Below, piece after piece: positions 16,234 through 24,612 of a stretch of DNA of 27,299 bases. The stretch is from an uncultured Mollicutes bacterium (lineage in GTDB: Bacteria; Bacillota_I; Bacilli_A; RFN20; CAG-826). The first letter of the stretch is position 1. Each line of letters opens with the position of its first letter. Under the pieces are notes generated by a model. It had not been told where the DNA came from. It saw only the letters and a list, made by a program, of their open reading frames with translations, and made no database searches. A program made the position numbers and the translations under genes. The stretch is from the NCBI GenBank assembly GCA_900549975.1, contig URQK01000010.1, positions 1 through 27,299 of the forward strand. Reading direction: 5' to 3'.

Positions 16234-16794
16234 TTATTGAGCCTTAGCTACTGTTAATCCTTTAAAATTAACGTTATTGTACTTATCCCCATCTTTTGGA
16301 TAACCTGTCATAACAACTTTAAGTGAAGTTGCTTTTGTTACATCAATTTTAACAGTGTTTGCACCAGCAGTAACAGAGTCTAAATATGCAACACCACAAT
16401 CTGAACCACTAGCGTTTAAAGCAGTGATTGTAAAAACATGTGTACTTGCTGCAGAAGTCTTTGAATTAGGATTTAATGCAATATCAATAGTAACATTTAA
16501 TGATCCTGTAAATTCATTAAATGTAGTACTTACACCAATGTTTTCAAATCTGATTTTAATACCTGATTCTTTGTAGAATTCTGGATTTGGAAATTTTTCA
16601 TTATTTGTAATGTAAGTAAGTCCTTCTGGTAATGAACCAGCGATTGTATACGAAACAGTCTCAAAATTTTGTACAACAGATGTTGCACCAGATGTAGATG
16701 GTTGCGCTTGTCCACTGCCGTTGTTATTACTATTTCCGCCACAAGAGGCAAGAGCTAACATCAATAATGGTAATAGAATAATATTCTTTTTCAT
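16234..16794 (-). CDS. Short paralogous surface lipoprotein
   Basis: Predicted lipoprotein of 186 residues with the signal peptide MKKNIILLPLLMLALASC (Cys18), nearly the same as that of the 14718 gene. A short Asn/Ser/Gly/Gln linker leads to a single C-terminal module (about 43-186) with LPEGLTYI, FTGSLNVTI, LNPNSKTSAAS, SVTAGANTVKIDVT and LKVVMTGYP, blocks that recur in the larger paralogue. It lacks the 59-205 and Big_2 segments. It therefore represents the minimal form: lipid anchor, linker, module. The ribosome-binding site GGGAGG and leader match those of the paralogue. The module has no Cys pair or catalytic motif that I can see; a beta-sandwich binding domain is a guess. Confidence 0.83.
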   Translation of the reverse strand: MKKNIILLPLLMLALASCGGNSNNNGSGQAQPSTSGATSVVQNFETVSYTIAGSLPEGLTYITNNEKFPNPEFYKESGIKIRFENIGVSTTFNEFTGSLNVTIDIALNPNSKTSAASTHVFTITALNASGSDCGVAYLDSVTAGANTVKIDVTKATSLKVVMTGYPKDGDKYNNVNFKGLTVAKAQ

Positions 16795-16833
16795 AACTAA
16801 ATTATATTTCCTCCCTTTTCTACTACTTTACTT

Positions 16834-16862
16834 AGTATATACATAAAATTAGGTAAAATCAA
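16834..16862 (-). promoter_or_regulatory. Promoter of the 16234-16794 lipoprotein gene
   Basis: On the minus strand TTGATT (16857-16862) is followed after 17 bases by TATACT (16834-16839), itself preceded by TGTA. It lies just after the recJ stop codon, so this gene need not be read through from recJ. Confidence 0.7.
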
Positions 16863-16882
16863 ATAGAAAAATTTGACTCTTC

Positions 16883-18454
16883 CTAGTTAATTATATGATT
16901 TTCTTTATCAGTAATGCGTTTTATATTAAAATCAAATGATTCTCTTGTTTTAAATATTGAATACCCTAATGTACCATAGATATCGATGTAATCGTATTTG
17001 TCTAATAATTCTTTAGAATAATTAAATCCTATTATTTTTTGATTAACTGATAACGGATAAAGAATATGCAATTTAGACTTTGAATAGGCTAAATTACTAA
17101 CTTTAATATTGGAAATTTTTAATAATGGTAATTTAAATCCTTCGCCAAATGGTGAAAGAGTGCGAATAAAATTATAATTATCTTTATTAATATCGGTAAT
17201 AGATATATCAATATAATCTTCTTTTTCGGCTTCAAAAGGATTTTTCGTAGCATATTCTTCAAAACGTCTTTTAAGTTCATTAATATTTTCTTCTTCTAAT
17301 GATAAACCGCCTGCTTGTTCATGGCCACCGCTAGTAAGAAGGATATCTTTGTTTTCTAATAAAAATTTATTAATAGCTAATCCTTTTTTACTACGAGCGC
17401 TTCCCTTATATATATTAGGATTAAGATGATCTTTAGTTAATACAATTGATGGTAAATTATATTTATTCATTAATGCATTAGCAATAAGGCCGATAATTCC
17501 TTCTTTAGAATCGCTAGTAAAGATAATTGAATGAACATTGTCTTTTATTTCTAATGTGTCTGCAGTACTCTTAGTTAATAATTTACGTTTTTCATTTGTT
17601 TCATTAATGAAATTATATATTGTATCAATGCGTTCTTTATTATCGCTAACAAAATATTCAATTAAAGAATTAATTGAAGTTGTTTCAATCATTCTTCCAA
17701 CTGCATTAATTTTAGGCGCGATTTTTAAGCCAATTACGTTTTCATCAATAACTGAATTATCCGCTAATAAGGAGATAGGATAATAACGATTTTGATTCAT
17801 ATAATAGATACCCAAACGTACAATATCACGGTTATACTTTCTTAATGGCATCATATCAGATATTGTTGCTATTGAAGCAAGAGATAATAAGTATTTATCA
17901 CATTTATTTAATAAGCTACTTGCAAGCATAAATGCTACATAGGCACCACAGCAAACAACATCACCATAATTAGAAATGAGCGGATGTAATATTACTTCTG
18001 CCTCAGGTAAGGTTTCTTGTTGCTCGTGATGATCAGTAACTATTACTTTCATACCTAAGTCATAGGCTTTTTTTATGGCATCAAATTGAGCAATTCCATT
18101 ATCGACAGTAATAATTAATTTATAACCTTTATCATAAAAATCTTGAACACGTTTTTCATTAAGTCCATATCCATCAATATAGCGCGATGGTACATAATAT
18201 CCTACGCGGTAATTAAGCATATTAAAGCATTTTACCATGATCGAAGTAGACATTATTCCGTCACAATCATAATCACCATAAATGACGATTTTATCGTTAT
18301 TTTTCATTGACTCATTAATAATACTTTTTGCTTTTTCAATGCCTTCAAAATTGCTAGGATTAGGTAATGTAAGTTCATTAACAGGTTTTGATAATTCTTT
18401 ATATAAATTTTCATCGATATTAAAATAATTTAATAGTTTTGTTTTAAAATCCAT
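16883..18454 (-). CDS. recJ: Single-stranded-DNA-specific exonuclease RecJ
   Basis: 5'-3' exonuclease of the DHH phosphoesterase superfamily acting in recombination and mismatch or base excision repair. Motifs: KIVIYGDYDCDGIMSTSIMV (motif I, DxD), LIITVDNGI, VIVTDHHEQ (DHH), CCGAYVAFMLAS, KINAVGRM, and the DHHA1 motif LLTSGGHEQAGGLSL, followed by an OB-like C-terminal region. At 523 residues it is shorter than E. coli RecJ (about 577) and much shorter than the Bacillus protein, so it carries only the core. The ATG has AAGGA upstream, but that site lies directly after the T-run of a terminator hairpin. secDF is upstream, as in Bacillus; the usual downstream gene apt is displaced by two lipoprotein genes. 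Confidence 0.93.
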   Translation of the reverse strand: MDFKTKLLNYFNIDENLYKELSKPVNELTLPNPSNFEGIEKAKSIINESMKNNDKIVIYGDYDCDGIMSTSIMVKCFNMLNYRVGYYVPSRYIDGYGLNEKRVQDFYDKGYKLIITVDNGIAQFDAIKKAYDLGMKVIVTDHHEQQETLPEAEVILHPLISNYGDVVCCGAYVAFMLASSLLNKCDKYLLSLASIATISDMMPLRKYNRDIVRLGIYYMNQNRYYPISLLADNSVIDENVIGLKIAPKINAVGRMIETTSINSLIEYFVSDNKERIDTIYNFINETNEKRKLLTKSTADTLEIKDNVHSIIFTSDSKEGIIGLIANALMNKYNLPSIVLTKDHLNPNIYKGSARSKKGLAINKFLLENKDILLTSGGHEQAGGLSLEEENINELKRRFEEYATKNPFEAEKEDYIDISITDINKDNYNFIRTLSPFGEGFKLPLLKISNIKVSNLAYSKSKLHILYPLSVNQKIIGFNYSKELLDKYDYIDIYGTLGYSIFKTRESFDFNIKRITDKENHIIN

Positions 18455-18469
18455 ACTTGTCCATCCTTA

Positions 18470-18496
18470 AAAGAAAAGGACTGATAAACAGTCCTT
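18470..18496 (-). terminator. Intercistronic terminator between secDF and recJ
   Basis: On the minus strand AAGGACTG (18489-18496) pairs with CAGTCCTT (18476-18483) around a 5-base loop, followed by TTCTTTT. It starts 7 bases after the secDF stop and its T-run ends about 15 bases before the recJ ATG, leaving no room for a separate recJ promoter in between. Confidence 0.8.
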
Positions 18497-18503
18497 AATA
18501 TAA

Positions 18504-21116
18504 TTAGTCATTAATACCTGGGAATAATGATTCTTCAGGTTCAGCAGATTTATGTCCGCCTTTAATATTACCAGAAACTTCTTTTTGTTTCTTCTTTTTA
18601 GCAATCTTAGGTAAATGAACATTAACATCACCAAATAACTTAATGAAGAACATTTGCATTGGTACGAAGGTTACTAAATCTAATAAAGTAACAACGATTG
18701 TTCCAAGACCCATTACGATAAATAATGAGCGGAATGCAGGATGACCAAATCCGATAAAGTCAACTGATAAAGCAAATGTAATTGAAGAAAGGATTATAAG
18801 CGCTGGAGCCGCTAAAGAAAGAGCGTTAGTATTATTATCAATAATAGATACTTCAACATTCTTACGATCATCACTTACTTCTTTGGCTTTAGCACCAATA
18901 ATAATTGTTAAGATAGCATTAATAATAACCATAGCAATTAAAGTAACAAATGTTGTAGCAGTTACTTCTAATCTTGTTAAGCTGAATAAACCAAATGGAA
19001 TAAACGCAACAACAATAGAAATAATTAAGTTAGCTAAGCCACGAGCTAAGCCATATCTAATTAAAACATATACAGCACTTACTCCTACTAAGATAGATGT
19101 AACAATTAAGATATTAGATAGCGAAGGTTGACTTACATTGATATTTGGGTTAGTACCAGTTTGGCGAACATCTTTTAAAGTCATTTTATCAGTCTCAGTA
19201 GTATCAGTAACGATCAATGAAGATAAATAATCATTAACTGTTGTTTCGCTGTTATTAATAGTAACTTTTGTTTCTGGATTAACCTTACCAGTGAAATCAA
19301 CAACATAATAATAAGTTTTTTCATCGTTATCATCGGTAGTATTGAATGTTGTAATATTATCAACTTTTACATTAGCGTCTTTTAGTGCATCAATATCAAT
19401 CTTATCTTGGAAATAAGTAATTCCGTCAATAATGATACCTTTATTATCAGCATATTCATGAATTTCATAATATGCACGAGTAAATGATTGGCCTGATTCG
19501 TTATTGACAACACCATTACCACTTACGCCAAATCCAACAATTGCGGCAATACAAATAACAGTTGCAACTAATGTACCAATTAAGCTACCTTTAGCGTTTT
19601 TAGTAAAGTTTTTATTTTTATAAGGTCCATAGTATGTTTGTTTTTCTTCATCAGATAATGAAGGAACTAAATCTTTATTAATTTTGAAATAACTATATTT
19701 TGTTTGTAATGATGTATCATTGGTAATTAACCATGTCATTAAGCGATTAATTGAAACAGTTACTAAGAAATTAATTAATGTTCCAAGTACAATTGCAACA
19801 GCCATACTTGCAATAGCGCCTTGACCAACGAAATAAGCAATACCAGCAAGAATTAAAGTTAATATGTGAATATCAATTAAAGTAATGAATGAACGTTTGT
19901 GAGCTTCAGTATTAGCTTTCTTTAAAGTACGTCCGCGGTACACTTCATTTTTGAAGTTTTCAATATAGATAACTGATGAAGCAATAGCAAGAATAGTAAC
20001 AGCAACGATAGCAACTAATGCGGAAGCATTGAATGTCATACCAATTGCATTGAATATTGCAAATGTTGTAAATAAAGTAATAATTACATTTAAGAAAGCA
20101 TTGAAGCCTTGTAAGCGATAAGCAAATATCATAGCGAATGCCACGATTACTAATAAGACACCAATAGCAAGTAATGTACGTGAAGCACTAAGAGTATTTG
20201 GCTTACCAAAACTAATGAAAGATTCAGCAGTTGGACTAATATAATCATCATGCAAGAATGTTAATTTTAAATCAATATTTTTAGCATTGAATAAGTTAGC
20301 ATACATTTTTGCTACATTGGCATTTAATTCATAAGCATTAGCGTTAGAATCAGTTGCATTATCAGTGATTTTGATAGCAATAGTATTTTTATCATTATTG
20401 AAGTTTAAACTTGCAGGATCAAACATACATAAGATACGATTAGCTATATCATCATTACCTTCATTTTTAGAATTTTCTAAGGTATCAGTATCAGGATTAA
20501 AATCTGACCATAATATTAATTTAGCTTCATCTGATGTTGTTTCATTTTCACTGCTACTTGTTGAACCTAATGTGCTAGCATGTTCAGTTAAAACTTTTAA
20601 TGAAGTTAAATCAGTAACAGGTATAACGAAGTAAGCTTCAGCCCCAATAAAATCTACACGAGCGGTACTTCCATCAAAGATGTTGCCGTTATTAGCAAAT
20701 TCTGATTCGCCTGATGATTCTTGAGCATCACTTGTAGCTAAAGTGAACGAAGAATTGAAACTCATTAATTTTTTGATGTGATCATATTGAGCACTATAAT
20801 CTTGAGCGACTGAAACACGAATTTGGTTATGAGCATTTTCAATGAATGTATCTTGAACTTCTTCAATAGTAATTTCGTATTTTGTTACACCAGCATCATT
20901 TAAGCGTGATGATAAGTCATTAGCAAGTTTGTTCATTTGGCTTTTAGTAATTGTTGTATCATCGTCATCATTAATATTCTCGACGGTATATACAAACTCT
21001 CTTCCAGAAGTAAAGTCTAATGACAAATTAGCATTTTTCATCATTCCCGGAGTGGAAAAACCAATTCCAAATAAAATTGTTACTGCTAACATAATAAAAG
21101 CTATAAATCTACGCAT
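18504..21116 (-). CDS. secDF: SecD-SecF fusion translocase accessory protein, divergent
   Basis: Membrane protein that assists Sec-dependent secretion, in the family by using the proton gradient. The 870 residues have the fused SecDF layout: TM1 (about 4-21), LSLDFTSGREFVY (SecD N-terminal signature, normally DLxGG), an extracellular domain to about 300, FGKPNTLSASRTLLAIG leading into a set of five TM segments (about 313-465), TM7 (about 511-533), a second extracellular domain, and five more TM segments (about 667-830) with a basic cytosolic tail. Compared with the usual motifs VDANVLIFERI and NDTVVVFDRIR, the corresponding segments here read AIASSVIYIENFK (377-389) and IINAILTIIIGAKAK (731-745), so the transmembrane Asp residues appear to be replaced by Ala. 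The ATG has GGAGGA upstream. recJ follows, as in other Bacilli. Confidence 0.88.
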   Translation of the reverse strand: MRRFIAFIMLAVTILFGIGFSTPGMMKNANLSLDFTSGREFVYTVENINDDDDTTITKSQMNKLANDLSSRLNDAGVTKYEITIEEVQDTFIENAHNQIRVSVAQDYSAQYDHIKKLMSFNSSFTLATSDAQESSGESEFANNGNIFDGSTARVDFIGAEAYFVIPVTDLTSLKVLTEHASTLGSTSSSENETTSDEAKLILWSDFNPDTDTLENSKNEGNDDIANRILCMFDPASLNFNNDKNTIAIKITDNATDSNANAYELNANVAKMYANLFNAKNIDLKLTFLHDDYISPTAESFISFGKPNTLSASRTLLAIGVLLVIVAFAMIFAYRLQGFNAFLNVIITLFTTFAIFNAIGMTFNASALVAIVAVTILAIASSVIYIENFKNEVYRGRTLKKANTEAHKRSFITLIDIHILTLILAGIAYFVGQGAIASMAVAIVLGTLINFLVTVSINRLMTWLITNDTSLQTKYSYFKINKDLVPSLSDEEKQTYYGPYKNKNFTKNAKGSLIGTLVATVICIAAIVGFGVSGNGVVNNESGQSFTRAYYEIHEYADNKGIIIDGITYFQDKIDIDALKDANVKVDNITTFNTTDDNDEKTYYYVVDFTGKVNPETKVTINNSETTVNDYLSSLIVTDTTETDKMTLKDVRQTGTNPNINVSQPSLSNILIVTSILVGVSAVYVLIRYGLARGLANLIISIVVAFIPFGLFSLTRLEVTATTFVTLIAMVIINAILTIIIGAKAKEVSDDRKNVEVSIIDNNTNALSLAAPALIILSSITFALSVDFIGFGHPAFRSLFIVMGLGTIVVTLLDLVTFVPMQMFFIKLFGDVNVHLPKIAKKKKQKEVSGNIKGGHKSAEPEESLFPGIND

Positions 21117-21257
21117 ATGTTTATTCCTCCAAACAACTATTTACTCTTTTAGTAGTAAAAAATTAATACATAATGACAAGTTATATTTAATATAAATATA
21201 CTGTACCTTGATACTCTACACTTTTTTTAGAATTAATGCAATAATAAGGACAAAAAA
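21117..21257. promoter_or_regulatory. Divergent promoter region between secDF and the flippase gene
   Basis: This 141-base AT-rich segment must hold promoters for both directions. Minus-strand candidate for secDF: TTGTCA at 21174-21179 with a poor -10 (TACTAC) 16 bases on. Plus-strand candidate for the flippase: TTGATA at 21208-21213 with a weak AATTAA 17 bases on. Neither is strong, and assignment is tentative. No hairpin or riboswitch was recognised. Confidence 0.4.
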
Positions 21258-22592
21258 ATGAACAAAAAATCAACTATTAAAACTATTATTACGCTTTTAG
21301 GACTAGGATTTATCGCTAAACTCTTATCAACGATTGCGCGAATTCTTATGACACGCGAATTAGGAATTAACGGCATGGGCTTATATCAATTAGCAACTCC
21401 ATGTATGCTTTTAGTTATTACTTTAGCCCAATTTGGTTTACCAACTGCAATGGCCACATTAGTAAGTAGACATCGAAACAAGGCAAAATTAATTCTAGGA
21501 TCTGGTTTAACGATAGCCTTTATTATCACCATACTCATGATGATGCTAGTGATAGTTTTAGCACCTACAATTGCTAACGTAATTTTAAAAAACAATGACT
21601 TACTTTTAACTATTTATGCCTTAGCATTACTTATTCCGTTGGTTAGCTTATCCGCGATTATAAAGGGATTTTTTCTAGGATTAAATGAGATAGAATTAAC
21701 TTCTACTTCTACGATTATGGAAGAAGTTGGACGTATTATATTTATTATTTGTTTTTTGAATTTTTTTGTAAGCAAGGGCGCAAATTATGGCTCATTTGGC
21801 GCTATGTTAGGTGTATGTGTTGGAGAGATATTTCAAACGTTATATATGGTAATATTTAATGATAAAAAATTATATAATCGTGTCAACGAATTAATAAGCA
21901 TTAAAAAAAGCGAACGTCTTCAAGAAGCAAAAAGTATTGTAAGATTATCTTTACCTTTAACGTTATCGCGTTTAGTTGGTTCTATTACTTATTTTGTTGA
22001 ATCAATTATTGTTGCTAATTTAATGCTTAAATACGGAATGACTACTTTAGAAATAACTCATGATTATGGAATTCTTTCTGGATATGTTATGCCAATGTTA
22101 CTAATGCCAGGATTTTTTGCTACTTCTTTTGCTAATTATTTGTTGCCTAAATTATCATCATCAATTGGAAAAAATAAATTTAAAGAAGCAAAGAATATAT
22201 TTAAAAAAATCACCTTATTATCGGGGGTTACGGGATTATTTTTCTCAACTATTTTCTTCTTTTTTGGTGATAAAATTATGCTCATTTTATATGGAACAAG
22301 TGAAGGATATAATCTTGTTAGAATCTTTGCTTTTCCATTCATGATTTTTTATATTGAAGCCCCGATTGTTGCGGCAATGCACGCCTTAGATTTAACTAAT
22401 AAAGCATTTTATGCAACAGTGATAAGTTCAATTGTGCGTATTGGTTTATTATTAGTGTTAGCTAAGAAATTACATATAAGTGCCATTGGTGTATCTACAA
22501 TTGTGGCTGTATTTGTCGATATTGCAATTAATGGATTTTTTGTTATTGACCGACTATTTTTTCACAACGAAAAGATCGTCCTTAAGAGCTAA
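21258..22592 (+). CDS. SpoVB/Wzx-like lipid-linked oligosaccharide flippase (MOP superfamily)
   Basis: Polytopic membrane protein of 444 residues with about 12 hydrophobic segments, of the polysaccharide transporter branch of the MOP superfamily (SpoVB, MurJ, Wzx relatives), which flip undecaprenyl-linked sugars or lipid II. The N-terminal block GLGFIAKLLSTIARILMTRE with LGINGMGLYQLATPCMLL and FGLPTAMATLVSRH is typical of SpoVB-like members; FFATSFANYLLPKLSSSIGK is a further match. It is shorter than Bacillus SpoVB (about 518) and the sequence does not settle whether the cargo is lipid II or another polymer. The ATG has AAGGA with a 7-base spacer. It is one of only two plus-strand genes. Its last 39 bases overlap the 3' end of the convergent YetF-type gene. 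Confidence 0.87.
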   Translation: MNKKSTIKTIITLLGLGFIAKLLSTIARILMTRELGINGMGLYQLATPCMLLVITLAQFGLPTAMATLVSRHRNKAKLILGSGLTIAFIITILMMMLVIVLAPTIANVILKNNDLLLTIYALALLIPLVSLSAIIKGFFLGLNEIELTSTSTIMEEVGRIIFIICFLNFFVSKGANYGSFGAMLGVCVGEIFQTLYMVIFNDKKLYNRVNELISIKKSERLQEAKSIVRLSLPLTLSRLVGSITYFVESIIVANLMLKYGMTTLEITHDYGILSGYVMPMLLMPGFFATSFANYLLPKLSSSIGKNKFKEAKNIFKKITLLSGVTGLFFSTIFFFFGDKIMLILYGTSEGYNLVRIFAFPFMIFYIEAPIVAAMHALDLTNKAFYATVISSIVRIGLLLVLAKKLHISAIGVSTIVAVFVDIAINGFFVIDRLFFHNEKIVLKS

Positions 22593-23195
22593 GCAAACAA
22601 AGACATCTTTAATATCTTTGATGTCTTTGCTTAATAATTGTTCTTTAAGCCATTCTTCACTTTTATTTAATCTTTTTAAGGTTTGTTTAAGTACTACGCC
22701 GTCACTAATTAATGGTTCAGGGTCTAACACACGACAATCCTTTTTTGTTATAACATTTAAAGTGCCATTATCCTCTAAAATAGCAAAACTTACTTCATCG
22801 GGAGATTGAATATCTTTAGTGCGTAGTTGACACATTAAATCTTCTATCGTATAGCGTTCTTTTTTCATGACTTTTTGTTGAATTTCTCCGTTATAGATAA
22901 TATAACTTGTTTTACCTTCTAATATCGAACGCATTTTATTTGATTTTAAAGAAATAAAAGCGGAAATTAGTTGCAATATGACAATTACAGATATTGGAAT
23001 AATAGAATGCAAAATACTTGTATCAGGTTCATTTAATGATAAAGAAAATAATTCAGATATTACAAAAAAAACAACAATATCAAATGTTGATACTTCACCT
23101 ATTTCTCTTTTACCCATCACACGTAAAATCACCAATAAAAACACATAACAAATAAAAGTTTTAAAAATTATATTTAATATCTCAGTAATAGTCAT
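22554..23195 (-). CDS. YetF/DUF421 family membrane protein
   Basis: Protein of 213 residues with three hydrophobic segments (about 7-25, 38-56 and 63-82) followed by the cytosolic DUF421/YetF domain. The family signature is seen in LRVMGKREIGEVSTFDIVVFF after the first segment and in YNGEIQQKVMKKERYTIEDLMCQLR and VSFAILEDNGTLNVI in the soluble part. Family members are common in Firmicutes and some are linked to spore or envelope functions, but the activity is not known. I chose the ATG at 23193-23195, preceded by AAAGGAG with a 6-base spacer, rather than an ATG 8 codons earlier. Near its C-terminus the repeat KDIKDIKDV coincides with a 9-base inverted repeat. It converges on and overlaps the flippase gene. 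Confidence 0.88.
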   Translation of the reverse strand: MTITEILNIIFKTFICYVFLLVILRVMGKREIGEVSTFDIVVFFVISELFSLSLNEPDTSILHSIIPISVIVILQLISAFISLKSNKMRSILEGKTSYIIYNGEIQQKVMKKERYTIEDLMCQLRTKDIQSPDEVSFAILEDNGTLNVITKKDCRVLDPEPLISDGVVLKQTLKRLNKSEEWLKEQLLSKDIKDIKDVFVCLALKDDLFVVKK

Positions 23196-23243
23196 AATTT
23201 GCTCCTTTAAGTAATACATTTAATTGAGTAGCGGGGTGTAATA

Positions 23244-23615
23244 ATGAAAAAATATTTATCCAACATTAGTGTGTCCATTTTATTTCTTTTTATAGCAACA
23301 TTACTTTTATCTTTAGTTTTAACGATTTTATCTTATAACAACGTTATAAGCATGGATGCTTGTAAGATAACAATTATGATTTTGAGTTTTATAATTTTTT
23401 TCACTTTTGGCATATTGTTCGGTCGGAAAGTACAAAAAAAAGGACTATTTAATGGTTTAGTCCTTGTTGTAATTTATGGATTATTTCTTCTTGTATATTA
23501 TTTACTCGAAGGTAAAGAATGGACAAGTTATTCCACAGTTGTTAATGCTTCACGAGCCTTGTTAATTCTTACTGGTTCAATAATTGGTGTAAATACAAAG
23601 AAAAAATTAGAATAG
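23244..23615 (+). CDS. TIGR04086/DUF3792-like small membrane protein
   Basis: Protein of 123 residues with four hydrophobic segments (about 9-29, 40-60, 67-86 and 103-118). The pattern FGILFGRKVQKKGLFNGLVLVVIYG matches what I know of the TIGR04086 (YrzE-like) family, found near ruvAB and queuosine genes in Bacillus; function unknown. The ATG has GGGGTG five bases upstream. It starts 48 bases from the divergent YetF-type start, space filled mostly by the two ribosome-binding sites, so its promoter must lie inside the other gene. Its 3' end overlaps the convergent ruvB by nine bases, and its terminator lies in the ruvB coding sequence. Confidence 0.75.
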   Translation: MKKYLSNISVSILFLFIATLLLSLVLTILSYNNVISMDACKITIMILSFIIFFTFGILFGRKVQKKGLFNGLVLVVIYGLFLLVYYLLEGKEWTSYSTVVNASRALLILTGSIIGVNTKKKLE

Positions 23616-24608
23616 AGAACCTTGATGGTTCTTTTTTAAATGTTTATAAGCAAAATCAGTTGCCACACGTCCTCTTGGTGTACGGTCAATTAGACCAAGT
23701 TGTAATAAATATGGCTCATACACATCTTCAAGATTATTAGTTTCTTCTCCTATTGCCGCACTTAAAGATTCTAGTCCGACTGGTCCACCTTTAAAACGAT
23801 CAATAATCGTATTTAAATAACGGATATCAACATCATCTAAGCCTAATGAATCAACTTTTAAAGCATTAAGGGCGTCAAGAGCGTCTTTATAAGTAATGTT
23901 ATCAGTACCTCTAAAGTTAGCAAAATCTCGAACTCTACGGAATAAACGATTAGCAATACGTGGGGTTCCACGTGATCTTTTTGCAATTTCTAAACTTGCT
24001 TCATCATCAATGGTCGAATTAAAAACTAAAGCAGTTCTTTTTACAATTGTTTGGATTTCTTCAATAGTATAGAAATTTAATTTTTCCATAATACCAAATC
24101 TTGCTCTTAATGGAGCGGTTAAATCACCCGCTCGTGTGGTTGCACCGACTAAAGTGAAAGGCTGAAGCGGTAAAGTAATAGTTTTAGCACCGGCATCACG
24201 TTGTACAACAATTGATAACGTAAAATCTTCCATGGCGCTATATAAGACTTCTTCAACAACACGAGGAAGACGATGTATTTCATCAATAAATAAAATATCG
24301 CCCGCTTCTAAATTTGTTAATATTGAAGCTAAGTCACCAGTTTTTTCAATAGCGGGTCCATTAACACATTTAACATTACCATGCATTTCATTACCGATAA
24401 TATAAGCCAAAGTGGTTTTACCTAAGCCTGGTGGACCATATAATAAGACATGGTCAAGTGTTTCATTACGATTTAATGCCGCACCAATGAATACTCGTAA
24501 GTTATCTTTTAAGTCATTTTGTCCAATATATTCATTTAAGTGTTGCGGACGTAATGAGACTTCAGATATATCATCATTATTTTTATTAGCATTTAATAAT
24601 CGATCCAT
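23607..24608 (-). CDS. ruvB: Holliday junction branch migration ATPase RuvB
   Basis: AAA+ motor that with RuvA drives branch migration of Holliday junctions in recombination. The 333-residue protein is of standard length and shows SLRPQHLNEYIGQNDLKDNL, Walker A LLYGPPGLGKTTLA, NGPAIEKTGDLA, Walker B ILFIDEIHRL, VVEEVLYSAMEDF, sensor GATTRAGDLTAPLRARFG, and the C-terminal winged helix with IGLxxLS-like GGPVGLESLSAAIGEE and GLIDRTPRGRVAT. The ATG has GAGGTGA just upstream; the TGA of this site is the ruvA stop codon, so the two genes are coupled. It ends within the terminator of the convergent gene. Confidence 0.97.
   Translation of the reverse strand: MDRLLNANKNNDDISEVSLRPQHLNEYIGQNDLKDNLRVFIGAALNRNETLDHVLLYGPPGLGKTTLAYIIGNEMHGNVKCVNGPAIEKTGDLASILTNLEAGDILFIDEIHRLPRVVEEVLYSAMEDFTLSIVVQRDAGAKTITLPLQPFTLVGATTRAGDLTAPLRARFGIMEKLNFYTIEEIQTIVKRTALVFNSTIDDEASLEIAKRSRGTPRIANRLFRRVRDFANFRGTDNITYKDALDALNALKVDSLGLDDVDIRYLNTIIDRFKGGPVGLESLSAAIGEETNNLEDVYEPYLLQLGLIDRTPRGRVATDFAYKHLKKNHQGSLF
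23616..23637 (+). terminator. Terminator of the TIGR04086-like gene, inside the ruvB 3' end
   Basis: On the plus strand AGAACC (23616-23621) and GGTTCT (23627-23632) form a 6-base-pair stem with a 5-base loop, followed by six T. It begins immediately after the plus-strand stop and lies within the last codons of ruvB. On the minus strand the T-run is further away, so it would be a weaker ruvB terminator. Confidence 0.75.
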
Positions 24609-24612
24609 CTTA

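Noticed and set aside
22117..22809. Several open frames in both strands around the flippase and YetF genes
   Set aside because: They are shadows of the two real coding genes, with no ribosome-binding sites or recognisable domains.
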